40,651 nucleotides of DNA, from IMG/VR virus record IMGVR_UViG_3300026519_000023, positions 1 through 40,651 of that record. The stretch is one strand, 5' to 3'. Positions 17,009-24,127 of the stretch are shown here, one piece after another. Below the pieces are notes generated by a model. That model did no database searches, was not told the DNA's origin, and saw nothing but the letters and a program-made list of their open reading frames with translations. This stretch comes from a virus. A program made the translations under genes and the position numbers. How positions within the stretch are numbered: position 1 is the stretch's first letter; every line of letters begins with the position of its first letter.

Positions 17009-18615
17009 TGGCTTTTAATCCATTCACTGGCTTGATAAATAGCGACTTCATAGATTTACATGCCAATGCCATCACTGAGTTGGTTACGGCTTGTACCGTT
17101 CCATGTAAACTATTGTATGGAAAAACCAAATGGGAAGATTGTCCGAATTGTTGGGAATCTGGCACATTGATACAAACAGAATATGGTTTTAAACGTATCG
17201 AAGATGTAATTATTGGAGAAATGGTATATACTGGACCAAATCAGCTTAATAAGGTTATAGATAAAAGGTCTAGAGTTTATGAAGGCGAGATGGTTAGAAT
17301 TGTTCCTCATTATATTGATTTGCCATATAGAGTTACAGCAGATCATAAATTTCCAATAATACGTAACTTTAGACAATATTATAGTACGTCTGAGTGGCAT
17401 GATTCAGAATTTGAATTGAATGTTATAGATAAGTTGGAAGAAGTGTCTGCGTGTAATATTACTACCAACGACGCTATATTAATACCGTTTGCTTCGCACT
17501 CTACATCTGAATTACAAGTATGGTATGATTATGAATTAGATGACGATTTGCTATATTTATTTGGGTGGTGGATTGCAGAAGGGTGTTTACATATAAAAAA
17601 ATATACTAGAAGTGGTTCTTTTTGTTTAAGAGCTAGCACTGAAACTAATGTAGCTTTGACACTTAAAAGAATACTAAAAAATAAGTTTAATATTAATTCT
17701 CGTTTGGAATATAGAAAAAACTCTGATAATCTATTGCTCACTTGGAACTCATCGTGGTTTGCAAAACTAATGATGGATTTTGGTCATTTAGCTGTTAATA
17801 AACACATACCCAATTATTTATGGAAAAGGTTGTCTATTAGACAAAAGTTGGTCTTATTTAATGCTTATTGGCAAGGTGATGGACATGAGTATCATGATAT
17901 TACAATTGGTCAATATCATAGGCGTTCTGTTAGTACAATTAGTCCGTTACTAGCATTACAATCATTTAATATACTATTGTCTAGCGGGTTTATTCCAAGT
18001 ATTAGATATAATTCTCCTAGAATAGATAAGAATGGAACGAACCACCAAATGTCTTTTGTTGTTACGTGGTCTAAAAAACGTAGAGTGCAACCAACAAACC
18101 TTAGAAAATGTAATCTTGGTTGGCTGGCCAAAGTTCGTAAAATAGTTAAAGAGCATGATAAATGTGTAGTACATAATTTAAAAGTTGAAAATGTGCATAG
18201 GTATATAGCTGGCGCAATTTTAACTAATAATTGTAATTTTGATGCTGCTATTGGCAGATCATCTAATAGGTATCAGTCGGGCGGGCCTATTCCCTTTAGT
18301 ACTGGCGTATGTCCGTATTGTAATGGAGCAGGAAAAATAGGCACAGAGATAACATCAACGATCAATTTAGCCATTATATATAACTATAAGGATTGGATAG
18401 ACCTAGGTATTGAGATCAGATCGCCCAATGGATTTGTGCAATCACTATCACTACTAAAGACTCTGGACGAGCTTAAGGAGGCAAAAGAGCTGATAGTGGA
18501 CACGGATATATCTAAATATGTAAACCAACGATTTGAAAGATACGGCGAACCTCAGCCGTGTGGATTTTCTCAGGCGACCATAATCGCCACAATGTGGAAA
18601 AGGATAGAAAACTAA
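17008..18615 (+). CDS. Cysteine-motif structural protein interrupted by an intein
   Basis: The 535-residue precursor has a 47-residue N-extein, an intein (residues 48-408) and a 127-residue C-extein; splicing would give 174 residues. The extein junction reads WEDCPN/CNFDAA, so the joined protein would contain CPNC and, further on, CPYCNGAGKI, a zinc-finger-like pair of CxxC knuckles of the DnaJ style. This is the main clue to its role: a small zinc-binding protein. Neighbours on both sides look like neck/tail genes, so a neck-associated virion protein is likely. The start (TAATG overlap with the nuclease gene) has no obvious ribosome site, so expression may depend on the upstream gene. The precise function is not known. 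Confidence 0.7.
   Translation: MAFNPFTGLINSDFIDLHANAITELVTACTVPCKLLYGKTKWEDCPNCWESGTLIQTEYGFKRIEDVIIGEMVYTGPNQLNKVIDKRSRVYEGEMVRIVPHYIDLPYRVTADHKFPIIRNFRQYYSTSEWHDSEFELNVIDKLEEVSACNITTNDAILIPFASHSTSELQVWYDYELDDDLLYLFGWWIAEGCLHIKKYTRSGSFCLRASTETNVALTLKRILKNKFNINSRLEYRKNSDNLLLTWNSSWFAKLMMDFGHLAVNKHIPNYLWKRLSIRQKLVLFNAYWQGDGHEYHDITIGQYHRRSVSTISPLLALQSFNILLSSGFIPSIRYNSPRIDKNGTNHQMSFVVTWSKKRRVQPTNLRKCNLGWLAKVRKIVKEHDKCVVHNLKVENVHRYIAGAILTNNCNFDAAIGRSSNRYQSGGPIPFSTGVCPYCNGAGKIGTEITSTINLAIIYNYKDWIDLGIEIRSPNGFVQSLSLLKTLDELKEAKELIVDTDISKYVNQRFERYGEPQPCGFSQATIIATMWKRIEN
17149..18231 (+). mobile_element. LAGLIDADG intein (361 aa), in-frame within the 17008 gene
   Basis: The intein begins at C48 (Block A CWESGTLIQTEYGFKRIED) and ends at N408, before C409. 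Block B is VTADHKFPI with T110 and H113. Two LAGLIDADG motifs are visible: LYLFGWWIAEGC (E191) and LVLFNAYWQGDG (D291), so the homing nuclease looks intact. Block F is NLKVENVHRYIAGAIL and the C-terminus is TNN followed by Cys; the penultimate residue is Asn where most inteins have His. Splicing would be by the standard Cys/Asn/Cys mechanism. Confidence 0.85.
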
Positions 18616-19262
18616 TGGGCGTAATTTCCTTGGAAATCCTTGAAAATGACGATCAGATTACGGCCCATATATTAAGGGCACTAGCCTCAGACTTAACAAA
18701 GCGTTTGCATCGCTCAAAAATCAAACTTTTGCCCAAACTTAAGAGATTATTGAGGAGCGCCCTACAATCACAACCTGAATATTTTTCTCTGCTTAATGGC
18801 GATCTCATGGCCGAATTTGGTTTGGTCGATGGCCAGGAAAGAATAGACAGGATAATTGAGCATTGGCTTAACACTATTTCTATTAAGGTGATTCCAGTTA
18901 GGGCGCGCGGTAAAAAACTAACTGGGGGCCTAAAAATAACGGCAATTCCGTCAGATTATAGTGACGTTGAGCAACTTCCAGAAGCCGTATTTGTCACCGA
19001 AAAGGGCCACAGACTTGAATGGTTATCTTGGTTATTAAAAAATGGTGACCAGGCCATTATCTTAGAATATACAATACTATATGGTAACTTTACACAGTCA
19101 CGAACTGGTAGGGCGATTATGAACAAGAAGTTTGGTGGTAGATGGTCCGTACCACCAGAATATGCGGGCACAATAAATAATAATTTTGTTACGCGCACAA
19201 TCGAATCCATAGGACCACAAATAGAGTCAACAATAATACAAACTGTTAGTAGTGACATATAA
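18615..19262 (+). CDS. Conserved-type neck/tail protein (215 aa)
   Basis: The start is taken at 18615 (TAATG overlap, AAGGAT ribosome site), since the 57 bases upstream of it are the end of the preceding gene in another frame. The N-terminal half is helical (ITAHILRALASDLTKRLHRS) with KIKLLPKLKRLLRSAL; the middle has a beta-type stretch (ISIKVIPVRARGKKLTGGLKI); the C-terminal has GGRWSVPPEYAGTINNNFVTR. A Glu/Leu-rich region DEDVEQLPEAVFVTEKGHRLEWLSW is not seen in full, but EKGHRLEWLSWLL is. The layout resembles tail-completion or neck proteins of siphoviruses; this is by position. Not identified further. Confidence 0.6.
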   Translation: MGVISLEILENDDQITAHILRALASDLTKRLHRSKIKLLPKLKRLLRSALQSQPEYFSLLNGDLMAEFGLVDGQERIDRIIEHWLNTISIKVIPVRARGKKLTGGLKITAIPSDYSDVEQLPEAVFVTEKGHRLEWLSWLLKNGDQAIILEYTILYGNFTQSRTGRAIMNKKFGGRWSVPPEYAGTINNNFVTRTIESIGPQIESTIIQTVSSDI

Positions 19263-20233
19263 TGTCTAGCAATAAAGTTAACTCTGATTTCAAGGGCGTC
19301 TTTCATGTGGGTAATACTACCCTTATGGACGAACTGGAATCTAACTTAAAAATGTGGTTTGATTGGTCCTTCCTTAGGATTGGTGGGTGGGTTGATGTAG
19401 CACCCTCTAGTTCAACCATATATGGCGGAGATTTATCTGTATTGAGGGCCATAAAAGACCCCTCTTATACAGACGGACAAGTATGGGAATCGGCTCGCAA
19501 AGATTGGGTCTGGGAGACTAACGTGGACTACGTGGCCCCTGATAACTCTACAAATAACCCCAAGGTAGTTGGATCAACCGTTCTCGTTAATTCGGTTGCT
19601 ACGCCGTATGACTGGATAGATTATCCCTTGGGGCGCGTTTATTTTAATTCGCCCGTTAGTACGACCGCCGTAGTCAAGGCCGAATATTCATATAGATGGG
19701 TTCAGGTATATGTGGCCACGCGCTCTAGGTGGTGGAAAGAACTTCAATATAGAGCGTTCAGACAAGAAGATTCGCACTTTTCTCAAGACGATACTGGTTC
19801 ATGGTCTGTTGGCGGCAACCATAGAATTCAAATGCCGTCCATAATTATTGAGGCTGTACCACGGGCTATTTCAAGACCATATCAGTTGGGCGATGGTTCA
19901 TATTGGGTTGAACAAGATATATTATGTTATGTATTAGCTGAAAATGCTAGTGATAGAAATAAAATAGTAGATATATTGAGGGGACAATTTGATTCAACAA
20001 TATGGCTATTCAATAGTAATAACATTTCTTCTGCCTCAGCTTGGCCTTTGGATTATAGAGGTATGGTAATTGACAGTTCAAAGACATACCCAAACTTAGT
20101 AGACGAAAATACTGGATATAGGTGGATTAAATGTAGATTTTCTCGCACAACGACCTCACAAATTGAGGAGCTAAATAGTAGGCTTTATGAGGGTGTAGTA
20201 CGTCTAACGTGCGAGTGTGTTTTACCAGATTAA
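19262..20233 (+). CDS. Neck/tail connection protein, hypothetical (323 aa)
   Basis: The gene starts in a TAATG overlap with the previous one and lacks a clear ribosome site, so translation is probably coupled. The protein is rich in Trp and Tyr and beta-structured; a notable segment is IDYPLGRVYFNSPVSTTAVV and KAEYSYRWVQVY, the kind of strand pattern seen in tail-terminator or head-tail joining proteins. It ends in RLTCECVLPD. It is the last gene before the major tail gene, which fits a joining or terminator role. I do not recognise a named family. Confidence 0.6.
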   Translation: MSSNKVNSDFKGVFHVGNTTLMDELESNLKMWFDWSFLRIGGWVDVAPSSSTIYGGDLSVLRAIKDPSYTDGQVWESARKDWVWETNVDYVAPDNSTNNPKVVGSTVLVNSVATPYDWIDYPLGRVYFNSPVSTTAVVKAEYSYRWVQVYVATRSRWWKELQYRAFRQEDSHFSQDDTGSWSVGGNHRIQMPSIIIEAVPRAISRPYQLGDGSYWVEQDILCYVLAENASDRNKIVDILRGQFDSTIWLFNSNNISSASAWPLDYRGMVIDSSKTYPNLVDENTGYRWIKCRFSRTTTSQIEELNSRLYEGVVRLTCECVLPD

Positions 20234-20252
20234 ATAGATTTCGGTGTATAAT
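20221..20252 (+). promoter_or_regulatory. Possible promoter for the tail tube gene
   Basis: A perfect TATAAT lies at 20247-20252, 62 bases before the start at 20315. The best upstream partner is weak (TTACCA at 20222-20227, 19-base spacing). It sits in the only sizeable gap before the tail tube gene, which is followed by a strong terminator, so a separate promoter would make sense. Confidence is limited by the poor -35. Confidence 0.3.
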
Positions 20253-20314
20253 AATACACAGCACCAAATCAACTAAAATAATGTATAGCATGTCCGAAAG
20301 GGAGAAATTTTCAG

Positions 20315-21466
20315 ATGGCTGCTAGTAATAATAAGCGAATTTACTATGCTGTGCATCAGGTTGGCCTTAAGGCTGACGGGGCGGCTAATTTTACTGCCGT
20401 TCACGGTGCCCAGAGCGTAGGAATTACGACTAATTTCAATTTAGAACAAGTTTTTGAGCTTGGACAGTTAGCTATCTATGAAAACATTGAACAAATCCCT
20501 GATGTCGAGGTGACTCTTAATAAGGTATTGGACGGATATCCGCTTGCTTATACTTTGGCTACTACTGCTGCGACTGAGCCGACTTTGGCTGCTCGCGCAA
20601 AACCAAAGTGTCTGTTTGCCTTATCAATCTTTGATGATACCAAAGAGTCGGCCACTGGTACGCCAGATTCTATTGTTCAATGTTCTGGTATGTATGTTGG
20701 TTCAGTATCATATAGTTTCCCATTAGATGATAATTTTAATGAAGATTTGACTCTTGTGGGCAATGATAAAGTATGGCTTAATGATCCAAAACCAACAAAT
20801 ACAAACTTGCCGACCCCGTCATTTGATGGAGCGTTTACTTCACTGGATTCGCCAATTGGTACTGGTGGAGTTAATAGGCGAGAAAACCTGCAATTTTCAT
20901 ATGATAGCTCTAACGGCTTAGATGTTAACAGTATGGTGGCTGATGTTGATACAACTATTTTGCCCCCAGAAGTTTTTGGCATCAGCGATTCAGGCACAAA
21001 CGAAAAAAGTAATGGACAAGACTTTGATTGTCACTTGTCCAATATTACTGTTTCGGCTGACCTTGGCCGTGAAAGCATTAATGAACTTGGTCGTAAAGGT
21101 CCGTATTTCCGTAGTGTAACGTTCCCAATTGAAGTTACGTGCGAGATTGAAGTTACGTCAACGTCTGGCGATATGGTATCTGCAACCGAGGAGGGTATTT
21201 ATACTACTGGTAGCGATCCATGTCTTGATGGTGGTAACCTGAAAGATCGTACTATCCGAATTGCTACGTGCGAAGGCACCCGAATTTACTTGGGTGTTAA
21301 GAATAAGTTGTCATCAGTAAGTTATACTGGTGGAGACGCTGGTGGCGGTAACGTTACTGTTACGTATACGTTCACTACGTTTAACGACTTTACTGTGATG
21401 CACAGTGGCGATCCTAATACCAACTTTGCTTGGAGTGGTAGAGCTACGTATTTGCGTGACGTATAA
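20315..21466 (+). CDS. Major tail (tube) protein
   Basis: The 383-residue protein reads as a tail-tube subunit: beta-rich throughout, with N-terminal ADGAANFTAVHGAQSVG and TNFNLEQVFELGQLAIYENI, an EQIPDVEVTLNKVLDGYPLAYT stretch split by turns, and a central YVGSVSYSFPLDD strand. It has a strong AAGGGAG ribosome site, T-rich/CGT-type codon use like the capsid gene, and its own terminator; all fit a highly expressed tail protein. No sheath gene follows, so the tail is probably non-contractile. It lies upstream of chaperone-type genes and the tape measure gene, the usual order. Confidence 0.75.
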   Translation: MAASNNKRIYYAVHQVGLKADGAANFTAVHGAQSVGITTNFNLEQVFELGQLAIYENIEQIPDVEVTLNKVLDGYPLAYTLATTAATEPTLAARAKPKCLFALSIFDDTKESATGTPDSIVQCSGMYVGSVSYSFPLDDNFNEDLTLVGNDKVWLNDPKPTNTNLPTPSFDGAFTSLDSPIGTGGVNRRENLQFSYDSSNGLDVNSMVADVDTTILPPEVFGISDSGTNEKSNGQDFDCHLSNITVSADLGRESINELGRKGPYFRSVTFPIEVTCEIEVTSTSGDMVSATEEGIYTTGSDPCLDGGNLKDRTIRIATCEGTRIYLGVKNKLSSVSYTGGDAGGGNVTVTYTFTTFNDFTVMHSGDPNTNFAWSGRATYLRDV

Positions 21467-21481
21467 AACTGATTATATTTT

Positions 21482-21518
21482 GGGTGTTCCTACTTCGGTG
21501 GGGCACCCATTATTTTTT
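21482..21518 (+). terminator. Strong terminator with cUUCGg tetraloop
   Basis: The stem 21482-21508 closes on CTTCGG, the hyperstable UUCG tetraloop, with the arms GGGTG--TTCCTAC and GTGGGGCACCC pairing except for one bulged T, followed by TATTTTTT. It begins 16 bases after the tail tube stop codon. Confidence 0.9.
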
Positions 21519-21565
21519 GATTTTAGTAGTAATGCGATAGCCCCCCTATCTGGGCATATATTATT

Positions 21566-21594
21566 TTGATGGGGCGAGTGTTATTACTAATAAT
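21566..21594 (+). promoter_or_regulatory. Possible promoter restarting transcription after the tail tube gene
   Basis: TTGATG at 21566-21571 and AATAAT at 21589-21594 are 17 bases apart. Transcription would start near 21601, just upstream of the ribosome site (GGAAGGA) for the gene at 21623. It follows the terminator directly, which is the place where a new promoter would be needed. Each box has mismatches, so this is a candidate. Confidence 0.4.
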
Positions 21595-21622
21595 TAGGTT
21601 AGGATAGGAAGGATAAATTTTA

Positions 21623-21814
21623 ATGAAAGACGAACAACTATATGAAGTTATAGGACGACTTTATTGTAGGACATTGACTCAAGCGGACGCATACTCCCGC
21701 CTATTAGAGCAAGCTAACGCTCTCGCGTCCTACAATGAAAGTCTACAGCAGCAACTTAAACCTCTTAATGATGAACGTAATGACGTTGAAGCAGAGAGAA
21801 AAGATAGTACATAG
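21623..21814 (+). CDS. Small helical protein in tail-chaperone position (63 aa)
   Basis: This short protein is preceded by a good GGAAGGAT ribosome site. The sequence is a helical coiled-coil-like stretch (LLEQANALASYNESLQQQL) with an acidic end. It overlaps the next gene, which begins in another reading frame before it stops. It occupies the slot between major tail and tape measure genes where tail assembly chaperones lie, but its own function is unknown. No slippery heptamer is apparent, so I treat it as a separate protein. Confidence 0.5.
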   Translation: MKDEQLYEVIGRLYCRTLTQADAYSRLLEQANALASYNESLQQQLKPLNDERNDVEAERKDST

Positions 21815-22850
21815 GCTGTTGTACGGAGAATACCTATTTACTATTAGGGGGATACAATATAAATTAGTACAACCATCCCCTAAGATTAAGGTTATGGCAG
21901 ACCTATATTATGATGAGACAATCCGTAAAAATAGGTTTGGAACTTGGTTGAAAGATAGGGATTGTATTGCTATTCTAGTAAAGAACGGGTTGTGTTCTCC
22001 AAACATTGATGAAAACATTAAAAAGATATCTGAGAGAATAGATGATCTTAAAGTAGAGCTATATGAAAACTTATTTAAGCAGACCCTCTTTGAGAAAACG
22101 CAAAAAACCCTCAATATGGTAAAGGCTAAGCACGAGGAAATGATTAGGATTAGACATATGTTGGACCACTTAACTTTAAATGGATATGCCGAAATGGTTA
22201 GGCGCCAATTCATTATATGTAAAACATTATATTATGCAGAAAAGAATATGTTAGTGTGGGACGATATTGATAATATTGATTATGACATAATGGAATTAGT
22301 AATACATGAGTCAATAAAAAATGTCGTGGGCGTTACGGAATTACGCGAAATAGCCAGAACTGATCCGTGGAAGTCTTTGTGGAACGTAAGTAAGGGAAAT
22401 CCGTTTAGTGTGCCAATTGGGGAACTTACGGACGAACAAAAGACAGTCATATTATTCTCACAAATGTACGACAATATTGCCAAACACCCCGAGTGTCCTC
22501 CAGATGACATAATAGAGAATGATGATTTATTAGATGGTTGGATGATTCGTGAGCGCCGCAAAAAAGAGAAAGATCAGATGAGCAAACAGATTGATGAGCG
22601 CATTGGGCATAGACACGGTGAGTCGGATGAACTATACATTGTGGCCCAAGGAGACACCAAAGAAAAAAGATTGGCCGATATAAACAGAATAAATAGTTTG
22701 AATACGGTGGAAGGTAAAATCATTAAGGCGCAAAGAAAGCAACAGCTTAATAAAATGGGTAAAGTTATAGATGCTCAGTTTGTGGATCGTAAGTTGCAAA
22801 TACAACAAGCATCAAACGAACAATTCATAAATACAGTGAAAGGGAAATAG
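21780..22850 (+). CDS. Tail-assembly-region protein (about 356 aa)
   Basis: The protein starts at 21780 (M-T-L-K-Q-R-E-K); earlier in-frame ATGs at 21735, 21768 and 21771 are possible, but the bases there encode the previous gene. No start has a good ribosome site. The N-terminal phrase GEYLFTIRGIQYKLVQPSPK is a distinctive conserved-looking pattern, followed by helical, charged segments, MRRQFIICKTLYYAEKNML in the middle and a Lys-rich C-terminus ending QFINTVKGK. It lies in the tail chaperone region before the tape measure gene; an assembly role is likely but not proven. Confidence 0.55.
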   Translation: MTLKQREKIVHRLLYGEYLFTIRGIQYKLVQPSPKIKVMADLYYDETIRKNRFGTWLKDRDCIAILVKNGLCSPNIDENIKKISERIDDLKVELYENLFKQTLFEKTQKTLNMVKAKHEEMIRIRHMLDHLTLNGYAEMVRRQFIICKTLYYAEKNMLVWDDIDNIDYDIMELVIHESIKNVVGVTELREIARTDPWKSLWNVSKGNPFSVPIGELTDEQKTVILFSQMYDNIAKHPECPPDDIIENDDLLDGWMIRERRKKEKDQMSKQIDERIGHRHGESDELYIVAQGDTKEKRLADINRINSLNTVEGKIIKAQRKQQLNKMGKVIDAQFVDRKLQIQQASNEQFINTVKGK

Positions 22851-22851
22851 T

Positions 22852-23235
22852 ATGGACAAACTTAGAAATATGAGGGCGTTGGCTAAAAAGGCTAATGAAC
22901 AAAAATATGAGAATCACTCTAGGGAAACGTTGAAGCGCCATGTTCAAACAAAATTCAAAACAACTATGATTGGGGCGCTCGCCCGATTTGAAGATATGTT
23001 TGGGTATTTATGGGGCGATAAATTGGATGAGCGAGACCTGAATGATGAGCAGCTAGAATTTAGAAAAATGTGGAATATTGTGCGAACAGAAATTTTGAAT
23101 AATGGAAACAATCAGTTGAGGGCAGTTATGTCAGAGATAGAGCAATATACAGTTCGTTATAATAAAATGGAGTATAAGTTTATTGTTAAGCCTAAACCAG
23201 GACAACAAGGAGAACAAAATGACAGTAGTATTTAA
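22852..23235 (+). CDS. Tail-assembly-region protein (127 aa)
   Basis: An AAGGGAA ribosome site precedes this start, one base after the previous stop. The protein is highly charged and helical, with a segment TTMIGALARFEDMFGYLWG then an FRKMWNIVRTEILNNGNNQ stretch and a Glu/Tyr-rich end. This resembles small proteins found between tail tube and tape measure in other phages. The C-terminal 17 bases overlap the next gene. Role: probably tail assembly. Confidence 0.6.
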   Translation: MDKLRNMRALAKKANEQKYENHSRETLKRHVQTKFKTTMIGALARFEDMFGYLWGDKLDERDLNDEQLEFRKMWNIVRTEILNNGNNQLRAVMSEIEQYTVRYNKMEYKFIVKPKPGQQGEQNDSSI

Positions 23236-24052
23236 GTGCAAAGAACAAAGAATGTTACCAGATGGGACATTGCAAACCTTAGAAGAACGAGAATTTGCGG
23301 TTCGTAAGCCGACTGGCGAACATCAACGTGAAGGACAGAAGGTATATAATAGGGCCTTTACGGATGCCGTATCCTCTGGATGTATTTTGCGGGCCAAGTT
23401 GGACGAGTTTATGCGTGAACAGGGAATGTGGAATGACAAAAAACAAACCCAGTTAACCGAACTCAATAGAAAGATTAATAATGGAGAGCGTCGCCTACAG
23501 GCTGGTGGGTTTGAGTTTGATGAGGCCGTTAAATTGGCCAAAGATATCAAGAAATGGCGAGCCGAACTACGAGAGTTGGTTGCCAATAGAACTGAACTAG
23601 ACATTAATACCGCTGAGGGTCAGGCCGATAATGCTCGCTTTAATTACTTCGTTTCGGTCTGTTTGGTGTATAATGATACACAAAAGCCCGTATTTAATAG
23701 CCTAGAAGATTATTTGTCGCAGTCGGCCACCGAACAGGCCGTAATTGGGGCCACCAAACTCGCCCAAATTCTGTACGGAATTAGCGAAGATTTTGAATCT
23801 AAGTATGCCGAAAACGAGTTTTTGCGCGACTTTGGCCTAATCGACGAAAAGAATAGGTTTATTAATGATAAGGGTCAATTAGTAGATGCTGAGGGTAGGC
23901 TTATTAATGAGGATGGACACTATATATTAGAAGATGGTACTTTGTGTGATATAGACGGAAATCCTATGGATGAGGATGGAAACTATATCGTAGAGCGCAA
24001 ACCATTCCTCAGAAATGGAGAGCCTATTGAGCCGCCCAATAAGACAAAATAA
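23219..24052 (+). CDS. Tail-assembly-region protein with acidic DG-type repeats (277 aa)
   Basis: The start at 23219 has a strong AAGGAGAA site; a longer reading from 23183 adds only sequence that belongs to the preceding gene. The first 190 residues are helical and charged with a Lys/Arg-rich middle (DIKKWRAELRELVANRTEL). Residues about 212-262 are a run of short DG-type repeats, such as NDKGQLVDAEGRLINEDG and LEDGTLCDIDGNPMDEDG, ending NGEPIEPPNKTK. The gene ends 14 bases before a large hairpin and lies just before the tape measure gene, so a tail assembly chaperone role is plausible. Confidence 0.55.
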   Translation: MTVVFKCKEQRMLPDGTLQTLEEREFAVRKPTGEHQREGQKVYNRAFTDAVSSGCILRAKLDEFMREQGMWNDKKQTQLTELNRKINNGERRLQAGGFEFDEAVKLAKDIKKWRAELRELVANRTELDINTAEGQADNARFNYFVSVCLVYNDTQKPVFNSLEDYLSQSATEQAVIGATKLAQILYGISEDFESKYAENEFLRDFGLIDEKNRFINDKGQLVDAEGRLINEDGHYILEDGTLCDIDGNPMDEDGNYIVERKPFLRNGEPIEPPNKTK

Positions 24053-24066
24053 TTTCTTCGGACAGT

Positions 24067-24121
24067 GACTATATCGGATAGGGTGGTCCACTTACACTTC
24101 TGTCTGATATAGTCTTTTTTT
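24067..24121 (+). terminator. Hairpin plus T-tract directly before the tape measure start
   Basis: A 12-base arm GACTATATCGGA (24067-24078) pairs with TCTGATATAGTC (24103-24114) with one G-U pair around a 24-base loop, and is followed by seven Ts. It looks like an intrinsic terminator. The tape measure ATG is only 7 bases after the T-run, with no room for a promoter, so the hairpin may instead set the level of tape measure expression. See the finding. Confidence 0.7.
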
Positions 24122-24127
24122 AAAAAC

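Noticed and set aside
18558-18614. Longer start for the 18615 gene
   Set aside because: The upstream codons belong to the end of the intein-bearing gene in another frame; the site at 18615 has AAGGAT and a TAATG overlap.
21541-21546. Run of six C between the tail tube gene and the next
   Set aside because: It lies outside any gene, has no partner repeat or hairpin, and probably has no meaning by itself.
21735-21814. Programmed frameshift between the 63-codon gene and the next, as in tail chaperone pairs
   Set aside because: The needed shift is +1, not the usual -1, and no slippery heptamer is visible in the overlap. The two are treated as separate genes.
23183-23218. Longer start for the 23219 gene
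   Set aside because: The site at 23219 has AAGGAGAA; the longer start has none and reads the preceding gene in another frame.
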